Shown: positions 55,053 through 64,000 of the stretch, piece by piece
Position numbering within the stretch: position 1 is the first letter of the stretch
How the letters are laid out: every line of letters begins with the position of its first letter
Source of the DNA: Geosiphon pyriformis
Lineage: Eukaryota; Glomeromycota; Glomeromycetes; Archaeosporales; Geosiphonaceae
Length of the DNA stretch: 64,000 bases
Direction of reading: 5' to 3'
Assembly (NCBI GenBank): GCA_016748015.1
Contig: JAAOMT010000480.1
Location: 373,356-437,355 of the forward strand
Notes under the pieces: model-generated
Told to the model about the DNA's origin: nothing
Seen by the model: only the letters and a program-made list of their open reading frames with translations
Databases searched by the model: none
Program-made: the position numbers and the translations under genes

Positions 55053-56015
55053 TGTTACCAGACGAAATTAGAGATATTATTTAGCATGAAATTATTTTAT
55101 AATTCCTATCATTAATTAGCATATATTATCGTTTTAAATGATCACTTATTATATTAGCAAAAATGTCCGAAATTATCATTTAATTAATAACCCAAATTGT
55201 ACACAACACCAATGTAACCTAATTGCGATGATCAATCATGCAATACCCTGAACTATGTAACATTCAAAAGGTTCGCCGAAATTTGTAGAAATTTGCCAAA
55301 ATAATTGATAGTTCACCAAAATATCTAATAGTTTGCCGAAATGTATCTTTAGTTCAGCGAAATTGTAGAAAATAGCAAAGTTCAAGTTCATAAAATAGTG
55401 TTATGACAAGTTGTATAAAAGAAGAGCTTCTCTCTTCGAGAAAATGTATCTTACTTTAGATTTATTTCTTAAAACTGTTCCTATACACACAAAAAGAAAT
55501 AAATATCAAATAATTCGAAAAACCAAATTCTTTAATTATTGTACTTGGAAAATCCCCAAAACCCAACTAACATTTCGAAATTGATTAGCTACCAATTTCA
55601 GTAAACTGTTAGTGACTCCAGGCCTGGATAGAAAACGTTTCCTTTGATAAGATCCTATTTCTTTTACACTTCTTTTATTTTTCTTTCTTTTCTTATTACA
55701 ATCATTAGGGTAGTCTACAGACGAGATTCCTGTAGAAGAGTTGACTTTCACAGCAAAGTAACTACACATTTTTTTTAGTGAGCTTCCAGACAAGCAATTC
55801 CTGGGAAAGAGTTGACATTTACTACAATGTAACTACATAAAGCAACTGGCATGGAATTGGCCATTCCACTCATAAGCCCAGCAAGTTCAAATTATAGGAG
55901 ATAATTTGAAGATAAATTCAGTTACTGGAGATTCAACCACATCCAGAAAACGTGAATTCACAGCAAATAAGTATCAACAACATTACAGAAAAGAGACCAA
56001 AAACCTCCGGTAATA
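55053..56015 (+). repeat. Solo LTR of the element-A family inside element D gag
   Basis: The reverse complement of the LTR orientation seen at 22397; starts TGTTACCAGACGAAATTAG and ends CCGGTAATA (end CA became TA). Flanked by a perfect CCAT repeat. 963 bp, so a nearly full LTR. Confidence 0.92.
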
Positions 56016-57422
56016 CCATCAACTGCAACATTAACATTTGGATGATTCTCATTCTAAAGTAGACAAAGGAAAACAGAATTATTAGGACCATACAGCAAAT
56101 ACTTTGAGGGATTTAATTCACGATCACCAATGTCATTAGGAATTTGATCACCACTGCCTCAACTGGACTTTGAAACCACTACTCCATGGAAACTATCTGA
56201 AGAAGAAAAGAAAGAAGAATCGGAAGATCAAAAATTTACTTACCAGAACCCAATTACTGAAAACCCAGAAGTTGAAACACCGAATTTTTAAACCCAGCAA
56301 AATTTAAATCTAGAAAATTCGGAAATCATCACTCCAAATTATCAAAGGCAGAACAATCTAAATCCCAAATTAATTAATCAGCAAAACTTACTTCCAGTAA
56401 TCGTCATCGATCAACCACCAATTAATCCAATAGCCGAACCCATACAGCTGCCACTTCAACTACTATCTCAACAACCAGCAGCACAACAATCACTTTAACA
56501 GTTACCACAACCACCCAATTTAGATCCAATGGCCTACACACCAATCGCAAAACTTGACAATTTTACCAGCAAAGAAGACGACACTCAAGTATGGCTAAAT
56601 AATGTAAAAAAAGCCATTGCAGCCAATGGATAGAATGACATCTGAGTCATGCAAGCCATTTCTTACTTTCTCAAGGATACCACCAATTTATGGTATCAGA
56701 GCTTGATTAATAAACCACAAGATTTTAATGTCTTCAAAGTGGAATTCCTAAGATACTTCAGCAACAATAACAGTATCAATTGCCTAGTCAATATATTTAC
56801 CACCATAAAACAAGAAGAAACTGAAGCAGTCACCACTTACCTGGGATGCTTCCATCAAAATCTGCACCAAATTCAAGCAATTAACACCAACTATTTCACA
56901 GCACCACAAATCCTCAACCAGTTTATCTATGGCCTACACAGTAACATCTTGCAACATGTATGTTCGTTGCATCCAGGCACACTTCAAGATGCAATCACAT
57001 GTGCCAGAGATTTTGAATCCACTAAGTCAGAAGCCAACCACACCCAAGCTGTTAATCTAGTAATAAACAGATCATCTGAATTGAATTCCAAATTGGAGAA
57101 GTTCAGTGAATCAATTAATAAGAGATTGGAAGAATACTTAGCTGACAATTACGCTATTTATCAGCCTCCACAACAACGCAATAATTAAGAAAACTCTAAT
57201 TGTGGCCAAAATCAACCACGTTTATCTTCATCGACCAATCAACAGTGACAACAAGAAACATGTATCTGCCACTATTGTGATAAATAAGGACATATTCAAT
57301 TCAACTGCCACCAGTGTTTAAATAACCAATGATCAGAAAATCAATATCGAAATTCCAATCACCAGTTCTTAACTCCAAATTATCAATCAAACTCAACACA
57401 ATATCAAACCACTTACCTACCA

Positions 57423-58265
57423 ATGATGCAGCAACCAATCTATCAACCACCAGTATATCAATCTCCAGTTTATCAAAACCCAACAATTTATTCACCACAG
57501 CCACAAGTAATCTATCAGCCACCTCAAGTGATCTATCAACTCCAACCAATTCAAACACTGCCCCAAAACTCAGCTACTATGACATCAGGAAACCCAAGAC
57601 CTAGAATTACTCAAAACAGGAGATTGGCAATAGTAGTTCACCAACCAATCCCCAGTTCATCAAACCAGCAAATAGGATCTTGGCAGCAGAATTCGGGTAC
57701 CAGTACCACCCAAAACCTGAATTCTTAACACTATTTAAGTCTCCTAGTTACCCCAGAAGATGCCACATCCAGTAACTTGGAATCTGACCAACAGACAACA
57801 CTTACCAACAACATCCCACCAGCAACTGTTACCAATGATGGATCATTAGCAGTTATCTTCCTTTTTGAACTTGAGAAGCCATCCCAATTACTGCTATTCA
57901 GTGGAGCCATCCTCGAAGAGAAACCCATTACAGTAATGTACACTAATGTGAAAGTAGATGAACACTCTATCAAACTCATTCTTGATAATGGTTCAGCAGG
58001 CAGTATTATCACCAAGCAATTCATAGATCAATTAAGTTACCAAGTTGATCGAGCTGCCAGTGCTAGAATTATTACTGCAGATGGCACTACGAGAATGCTT
58101 ATTGGCAAAATTGACAACTTCCCAATTGAAGTTAATAGTATTATCACCCCCATTAAGGTCTTGGTGATGGAAGCAACTCAATACCAAGCACTAGTTAGTA
58201 ATAATTGGCTAGTCAAAACCAACGCTGTGCTCAACTGGACCACACAAGAACTCCAGCTCAGTTGA
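57423..58265 (+). pseudogene. Element D gag-pol linker and aspartic protease
   Basis: A repetitive YQPPVYQSPVYQNP-type linker (57423-57560) leads into the protease (57777-58265), with active site LILDNGSAGSIIT near 57985, then ARIITADGTTRMLIGKIDNF and KVLVMEATQYQALVSNNWL. Same frame as gag. The catalytic Asp is intact, making this the best protease copy in the window. Confidence 0.82.
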
Positions 58266-58619
58266 AATGGACAACACACATGAGTACTAGCCACGTGTAG
58301 TCACTTCAAGACCACCAACTCATTAGCACCACTAATCGACTTTGAAGAAAAGACAAAACCTACCTGAGAAGCCTACCAAGTCTTGTGGGCCAACCCAGAC
58401 CACAACAAACTGCTGCTGATACTCTCATAAAACAACAACTTTAAGGAAAAGCAAAAAAAAAAAACTGACCTGGGAGATAGACAATTTGACCTGGACTGAC
58501 AATAAACAGGAAGAACCATTGAGTTGGAAGTGGAAAGAAGAAAAGAGAAAAGGGAAAAAGAGGGAGAAAAAAAACACTCAAGCCAACAACACTTATATTC
58601 TATACACTTACGGTTAACA

Positions 58620-59389
58620 ACAATCATTGACCTATTGCCGACCTAAACTAATATGCATTGATTGTGATAAGAAATTGTCATTAATGGGTACATGCTGTGG
58701 CAACAATGAAGAATATCAGACGGCAACCAAGTTCTATTGCCGCACATGCCTTGTCAAACGTTTTGGAAGACCAAAATGAGTGGAAAAATGAGATAATACA
58801 CCATGTTTAGCCTGTGGAGAAAAAAATGTGGAATGACATTCCTGAGAGAGGAGGAACATGTGACATTTCCTGCCAATACACAATTCTTATTAGCGACTGG
58901 ATCGAGAAAGGAACACTAATAGAAGCCATTTGGAGAAGAGCTGTACAATAATTGGACAGTTGTCCACATGACGACAATGAATTATGGTGAATAGCAATCG
59001 CCAAAATTGAAGGCGCATCACCAGAAAAAATCAGGACAATTAAAAACAACCCACCAGAACCCATCGAGCTTGACTGGAACATAGAGCCAGTCATAAATTT
59101 TCTGGAACCAGAAGAGTTCCATAAGCACTACCAAAACTTGGCACCCACTAGAGAGGAGCAAGAACAACAGCTAGCACAGTTGAATACAAGACTGTGTCAC
59201 CATTGTTTAATTCCCAGTGACTTTGAATATTGTAACAATTGTGACCTTATTTACAATCCACCATCATGCATGATTTACACAATCCCCAAAGAAGAAAAAC
59301 CAATCAGCAGTTGCACATCGGAGTCGGAATCACCGTTCGATCCTGATTCAAACTCCGACAATGATGACGACGAGAATAAACAGTTCTAG
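58620..59389 (+). pseudogene. Element D Cys-rich domain plus zinc ribbon, unknown function
   Basis: Cluster 1 (58654-58830): CIDCDKKLS, CCGNN, FYCRTCLVKRFGRPK, then PCLACG, read in a frame different from the protease. An acidic/helical stretch follows (58840-59137). Cluster 2 (59138-59389) is a zinc ribbon LCHHCLIPSDFEYCNNCDL, then NPPSCMIYTIP and an Asp/Ser-rich tail that overlaps the dUTPase-RT frame by 29 nt (59361-59389). The same two clusters occur in A and E. Likely zinc-binding; I know no named family with this pattern. Confidence 0.7.
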
Positions 59390-61262
59390 CTCTGTTCAAA
59401 ATGGCAATGACTCCAACTCAGATTCAAACCCCGATTCAAACTGTGAACAATATATTGCACTCCCTGATCTCTCCAAAAAACAAGAGCTCAAATGGTTTAA
59501 TTATAATAGTGAAGGTATCATGCTGAAACGTGTGCATGATACAGATGCAGGGTTTGATCTAAGATATCCAGGAAAAAATACCATCAAATTGGAACCAAAT
59601 GCACGAGTATGTATTGATTTGAAAATAGCTCTAGAAATTTCAGCAACAACCATGGTTTTTTTAGCATCTAGGAGTAGTTTAGCAAAGAAAAGGATTAATA
59701 TTAAAGGGGGAATAGTAGATGCAGGATATACAGGAAATATTAATGCCATATTACAAAATAATTCAGAAAAGGCCTATACAATTAAGCCAAATGAAAAAAT
59801 AGCACAGGCCATATTCCTGCAATTAGTCAAAATAGCCAGCTTAGTGGAAGTGAGAACAAAGAAGGAATTGGGAATAACAGCAAGAGAGATACAGAGATTT
59901 GGGTCAATGGATAGAATAGAGATATCAGTTAATATGGCAGAGGAAAAAATTGTTGGCCAAGGAGAAATTATCTCAACCAGTCAAGCTATTTTTATTCCAT
60001 CATATAGCCAGTACATGCTAGCAATAGAAAGGAAAGAAAAGGAGCAAGAACAAATTTTTGAAGCTGAAACAAATCTTTGTGAATCAGGAGAGATTAGACT
60101 GATCAATCTCTACATACCAGCCAAAAGCTATAGCCATATAAAAATTCCTATCTACAACAACACTGGCAAAGTCATCAACATACCAGAAGGAACCATCATT
60201 GGATATTTAACCACAGAAATAGAAGACCAACCACCAAACCTCATTTTGGACTTTCCACAACTTTGTGAATATGTTGACATCACATTACAAACAATTTATG
60301 GACAGGACAAATGTTATTTGCTCCAACCAGAACAATTGGAACAAATGAACATGGGAAATCTAGACCCACTACAACGTATGCAGCTCAAGATGTTACTCAA
60401 CAATTTCAATGATATCTTTGCCAGTGAAAACAAATTTGGCAGAACTAATATCATCCAACATTAAATCAAGACTGGAGATGTAATGCCAATCAAACAGCAA
60501 GCATACAGAGTACCACCAGCAAGCCATAAAATCATTTGTCAAGAGATTAATTGAATGCTTGACAATGAGCTAATCTAGCCATCTATGAGCCCATGGTCAT
60601 CACCAGTGGTACTTGTCCATAAGAAGAATGGAAAAATCCAATTTTGTGTGGATTACAAAAAACTCAACAGTGTAACTCATGGAGACAGCTACTTGACTCC
60701 ACGAATCCAGGAATTATTTAACGCTTTTGATGGAAACAAATGGTTCTTAATATTAGACTTGGATAGTAGTTACTGGCAAGTAGCCATGGATCCAGCTGAC
60801 AAGGAAAAGACAGCATTCACTACTAGAGAAGGGAATTTCAAATTTGAAGTAATGCTCTTCGGCTTAACCAATGTCTCAGCCATTTTCCAATGGCTAATAG
60901 AAATCATTTATACTGGCTTATTATGGAAATCAGTAATTGTATACTTGGATGACACCAATGTATTCTCAAAAACATTTGATGATTATCTTCATCATTTTCA
61001 ATAAGTGTTCGAAAAGTTAAGAAGAGCAGAACTAAAGTTAAATGCAACAAAGTGCTTTTTCGGCAAGACAGAACTAAAATTCTTGGGACACATAATCAGT
61101 AAAGATGGCATTAAAATGAATCCAGAGAAAAAAGAGATAGTAAAAAACTTTCCAGTACCAACCAATGTAACTGAATTGAAATCATTCTTGGGATTCGCAA
61201 GCTATTATCAATGCTTTATAAAGAACTTTTCAAAGATAGCTCAACTGCTCAATAATCTGTAA
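59361..61262 (+). pseudogene. Element D dUTPase-reverse transcriptase polyprotein
   Basis: Open from 59361 to 60464. dUTPase (about 59465-59960): motif 1 DTDAGFDLRY, motif 2 ASRSSLAKKR, motif 3 GGIVDAGYTGNI (catalytic Asp present), motif 4 EKIAQAIFLQL, motif 5-like AREIQRFGSMD. A linker with retropepsin-like beta pattern (IPSYSQYMLAIERK) follows. RT from about 60300: SPVVLVHKKNGK, FCVDYKKLNSV, GNKWFLILDLDSSYWQVAMD, catalytic VYLDD (near 60945), FFGKTELKFLGHIISKDG. In-frame stops near 60462, 60552, 60576, 61002 and 61260. The dUTPase itself looks intact. Confidence 0.9.
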
Positions 61263-61730
61263 ACCAAGAATACAAAATATGAATGGATAGAAAGTCAACA
61301 AAAAGCTTTTGATATTCTGAAAAGAAAGCTTATTCAAGCTCCAGTACTGATCTACTCAAATTACCATTCATCATTATTACTGATGCATTAGGCCAAGCAT
61401 TGGGAGCAGTACTATCTCAGAAGGGACCAGACAGCAGAAAACATCCAGTAGCATATGTCAACTGAGGTCTAACACCAGCTGAAAAGAATTATAAAACACC
61501 AGAACTAGAACATTTAGCAATCTATTGGGCAGTCATGAAGTGGAATGAATACTTGAGCCAAAAGTTTGATATATACATAGATCATAAAGGGTTAATATCA
61601 CTTCAAAAGCAAGAATTTGATGACGGCCGCCAATCCAGATAGAAAATGGCACTATCACAATATACTTATACTATACACTATAAGAAAGGAAAAGACAATG
61701 GAAATGCTGACAGTTTGTCGTGAATAAAAC
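61263..61730 (+). pseudogene. Element D RNase H
   Basis: ITDA-type start near 61375 (frame shift around here), ALGAVLSQKGPDSRKHPVAY, LTPAEKNYKTPELEHLAIYWAV, DIYIDHKGLISL and YKKGKDNGNADSLS, the usual Ty3 RNase H signature. Stops and a frame change separate it from RT. Confidence 0.8.
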
Positions 61731-62008
61731 AAATCTAAAAACATTTCAACCCAAAAATATAACAAAACCAGAACAATACCAATAAAAAATAACAAAAGAT
61801 GAACATACAAAAATATCAACAACTCCAACATTATATAAACACTTAAAAGTTCAAGGAGAATTTATCTCAAATAGAACAAAAGAGGATTAAACAACAATCA
61901 AAATATTTTATTACTCACCAAAATATACTTTATCAGAAAAATAGAAGAGATCTAGATCAACCAACCAGAGTAATTACAGAGCCAGAAAAAGAGACAATAT
62001 TATTTAAC

Positions 62009-63060
62009 ATGCACTCAAATCCAACAGCCGGACATTTTCACAAAGAAGCAACCATAAAAAGAACCAGAAAAAGATACTATTGGCCATCAATGTATCCAGA
62101 CATCATCCAATATGTTCAAAATTGTGACACTTGTCAGCAAAGAGGAGGAACAAGACCCAGTGAACTATTAAGACCAATCAAAGTGGGACAACCATTTGAT
62201 TGGATTGGAATTGATTTAGTCGGACCATTAACAATTACCAGCAGAGGAAACAAATATATAGCAGTAGTCATAGACTATCTTACTAAATGGCCAGAGGCAA
62301 AAGCAATTCAAAGAGCAAATGCAGAATCCATTGCCAAATTTGTTTATCAAGATTTGATTTGTCGACATGGATGTCCAAAAGAACTATTATCAGACCAAGG
62401 AACCCACTTTGTGAATAAAACATTAGCAGAATTAAGCCAGAGATTCGGAATTAAGAGACTATTATCATCACCATATCATCCATAAACAAATGGTCTAGTT
62501 GAAAGATTTAATAGAACATTGTGTGAAGCAATTGCCAAACTCAGCCAAGAAAACCAGGACGAATGAGATTTGTTCATATCATCAGTATTATTTGCTTATT
62601 GGATAATGAAACAAGATACTACACAAGCAACACCATTTAAATTAGTATATAGTAGAACAGCAACATTATTAGTAGAGAGAGAAATTAATACATATCCAGC
62701 TGAACCAATAACAGAAGAGAATTTTCAAGAAACATTGCTGAAAAGAACATATGACTTAATAGAAACATTGGAAAACAAACAAAGAAAAGCAGCTAATAAT
62801 ATTCAAAAGTCACAAAAAAAACAGAAAGAAAGACACAATAGTTAACTACTAGACAAACCAGTTGAATTCAAAATTGGAGACAAAGTACTCTTATATTGTA
62901 CCAAAGTGGAAAAACAATGGAGTGGAAAATTCGACCCCAAATGGAATAGACCATTTCACATAGAAGAAATTTTAGGAAATGAAGCTTACAAATTAAGACT
63001 GAATAACAAAATTTTAACCAAAACAGCACATGGAGATTGACTGAAACCATATCACAACAT
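62009..63060 (+). pseudogene. Element D integrase
   Basis: Zinc region HFHKEATIKRTRKRYYWP...CDTCQ (62030-62140). Catalytic triad visible: first Asp in GIDLVGP, second in LSDQGTHF, Glu in NGLVERFN just after a stop at 62483 (Gln codon in relatives). The core ends LFAYWIMKQDTTQATPF (62570-62640). C-terminal GPY/F-like module 62860-63040 (WNRPFHIEEILGNEAYKLR). No chromodomain. Inserts element DNA; 4-bp target duplications are expected from the solo LTRs of the related family. Confidence 0.85.
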
Positions 63061-63189
63061 CATACTATCATTTACCAGTAATATTTCACAATTAGGAGTA
63101 CAGAGAATACTAGTCCAACTAGATAAGATTCCACGAGATCTGAAACCAATCGTTATTATCGACAACAACATGTTAAATTGATCCATCAA

Positions 63190-63864
63190 AAGAATATATA
63201 AAAACACAGTAGATGTGACAGGAAATATCAAAAAAAGGAAGATTACAGACAACATTCACTCACTAGCACAACAACTTTTTCAATTGATCCAACACCAAGA
63301 AATGGAGATTACAATCAATCAATAAACCATTCAATATCAAGATACAAAAAAGACATTACAACACAGAAAACAGAAGAAACCAGAAAATACTATTGACAAA
63401 ATCATAGCAAAAGTAAAATTAGCAATAAAAAAATTAACAAAAGAGTCAATATATCAAGAGTTGACTAAGGAAACTTGGAATTGGTGAACACAACAATTTC
63501 CAAGAAACTATTGTTATTTTTACTTGGGACAACACGTAAATATCCAGAATTTATATATAGATAAAACAAAGCAGTTATTTGACACAACAATACTACAACA
63601 ACTAGAACATTTTGTGGGGAAAAATAACTTATCCACACAAGCTTGAGCTATATACCTAATACATACAGCATTTCAAGATTGACCAGAAATCTTATTCAAC
63701 AAAGCAATAGATATGGTTACCAGTAATCAATTGGGAAAGATCACCAATGCTCAATTTGAAGAATTACAAACTCAAATAACACAAGTAATTATCGAAAACA
63801 AAATCCAGGAGATACTTCAGAAAGGAGAATTAACAGAGTTGGATTTTGATGGAGCTCAATATTA
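63190..63864 (+). pseudogene. Element D ORF3, unknown protein downstream of integrase
   Basis: About 220 codons, Lys/Gln/Ile-rich and predicted by eye to be helical, from just after the integrase module to the stop before the polypurine tract, ending FDGAQY. Segments CYFYLGQHVN and LGKITNAQFEELQTQI correspond to YRYFYIGKTLHKQ and IGKLTELKF...FSDQI in element A; the end corresponds to FNRAQY in element E. Stops at 63304-63306 and several TGA codons at likely Trp/Arg sites. No signal peptide or membrane segment. Function unknown. Confidence 0.65.
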
Positions 63865-63876
63865 AAAAGAGGGAAT
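63862..63876 (+). promoter_or_regulatory. Element D polypurine tract
   Basis: TTAAAAAGAGGGAATA, purine-rich and directly before the 3' LTR start TGTTACTCATAG. It overlaps the ORF3 stop codon. Confidence 0.7.
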
Positions 63877-63878
63877 AA

Positions 63879-64000
63879 TGTTACTCATAGAAATACAGGA
63901 AATATAGTAGTATGATTATTAGCCAATCAGAAGTAGACATAGTAAATGTGGAATTCCAGAATTCCTCTCAAGAATTGCAGGATTCCAAGAATTACAGGAT
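63879..64000 (+). repeat. Element D 3' LTR (cut by window end)
   Basis: TGTTACTCATAG onwards. 122 bp are visible and aligned without gaps to the 5' LTR. Confidence 0.93.

Larger units (their letters stand above)
54584..57190 (+). pseudogene. Element D gag, split by a solo LTR
   Basis: N-terminal block 54584-55052, then (after the solo LTR) 56020-57190. Removing 967 bp (LTR plus one 4-bp copy) puts both parts in one frame. Capsid core 56649-57188: WYQSLINKPQDFNVFKVEFL, YLGCFHQNLHQIQAI, LNQFIYGLHSNIL, followed by a zinc knuckle CHYCDK-stop-GHIQFNC (about 57270-57310). Isolated stops fall where relatives have Trp, Arg or Gln. Forms the particle and binds element RNA by family knowledge. Confidence 0.82.
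53655..64000 (+). mobile_element. Element D: best-preserved Ty3-like element with dUTPase (3' LTR cut by window end)
   Basis: 5' LTR 53655-54521 and start of the 3' LTR at 63879. Between them on the plus strand: gag, zinc knuckle, protease, Cys-rich domain, zinc ribbon, dUTPase-RT-RNase H, integrase, ORF3, polypurine tract. Inserted in gag of element C and itself hit by a solo LTR (55053-56015). Stops, and a few frame changes (after the protease and in the RNase H region), make it non-autonomous. Confidence 0.93.

Noticed and set aside
62860-63040. Chromodomain at the integrase C-terminus (chromovirus)
   Set aside because: Only a GPY/F-like module is visible, then ORF3; the chromodomains in this window belong to the host remodeller.
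63190-63864. ORF3 as a retroviral envelope gene
   Set aside because: No signal peptide, transmembrane segment, Cys pattern or furin-like site; composition is Lys/Gln-rich and helical.

Overview
This window looks like nuclear DNA of an early-diverging filamentous fungus. The best guess is an arbuscular mycorrhizal fungus (Glomeromycotina, Mucoromycota). The reasons are strongly AT-rich DNA, intron-dense genes with short introns, a probable minor-spliceosome (U12) intron, and large LINE and Ty3-like retrotransposons. The species cannot be read from the sequence.

Positions 1-10,700 are the gene-bearing part. Two chromatin genes lie in tandem on the minus strand. The first (174-3209, 7 exons, 809 codons) is an ARID + RFX-like + zinc-finger protein of the Rsc9/ARID2 type, a subunit of RSC/PBAF remodelling complexes. 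The second (4299-10626, 11 exons, 1795 codons) is a PHD/double-chromodomain SNF2 ATPase of the CHD3/Mi-2/Mit1 type. For both, the exon models were built by hand, keep frame across every junction and restore the expected family motifs. One intron of the Rsc9-like gene is only explicable as an AT-AC U12-type intron.

From about 12,440 to the end the window is almost entirely retrotransposons. A near-complete LINE (12,441-19,303, plus strand) has endonuclease, reverse transcriptase and RNase H in one frame, broken only by stop codons. A second, older LINE (minus strand, 19,816-36,350) is split by a complete Ty3-like LTR element (here 'element A', 22,397-32,194, minus strand). After an AT-only spacer comes a second LTR family: B (38,394-42,420, plus, 5' half only), E (42,764-51,582, minus), C (51,583-53,654, plus, inserted in E) and D (53,655 to beyond the window, plus, inserted in C). 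Two solo LTRs of the element-A family sit inside E and D.

All the LTR elements with readable pol genes share an unusual order: gag with zinc knuckle, aspartic protease, a Cys-rich domain, a CxxC/CxxC zinc ribbon, dUTPase, reverse transcriptase, RNase H, integrase, then a third ORF of unknown function before the 3' LTR. The Cys-rich/zinc-ribbon/dUTPase block and the third ORF are conserved between the two LTR families and are the best candidates for undescribed biology. None of the elements here looks autonomous. Their damage is dominated by C-to-T/G-to-A changes: the stretches of two LTR pairs compared differ by transitions only, apart from one indel-prone A/T run. This points to cytosine deamination or a RIP-like process. 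Internal boundaries inside decayed elements are approximate.
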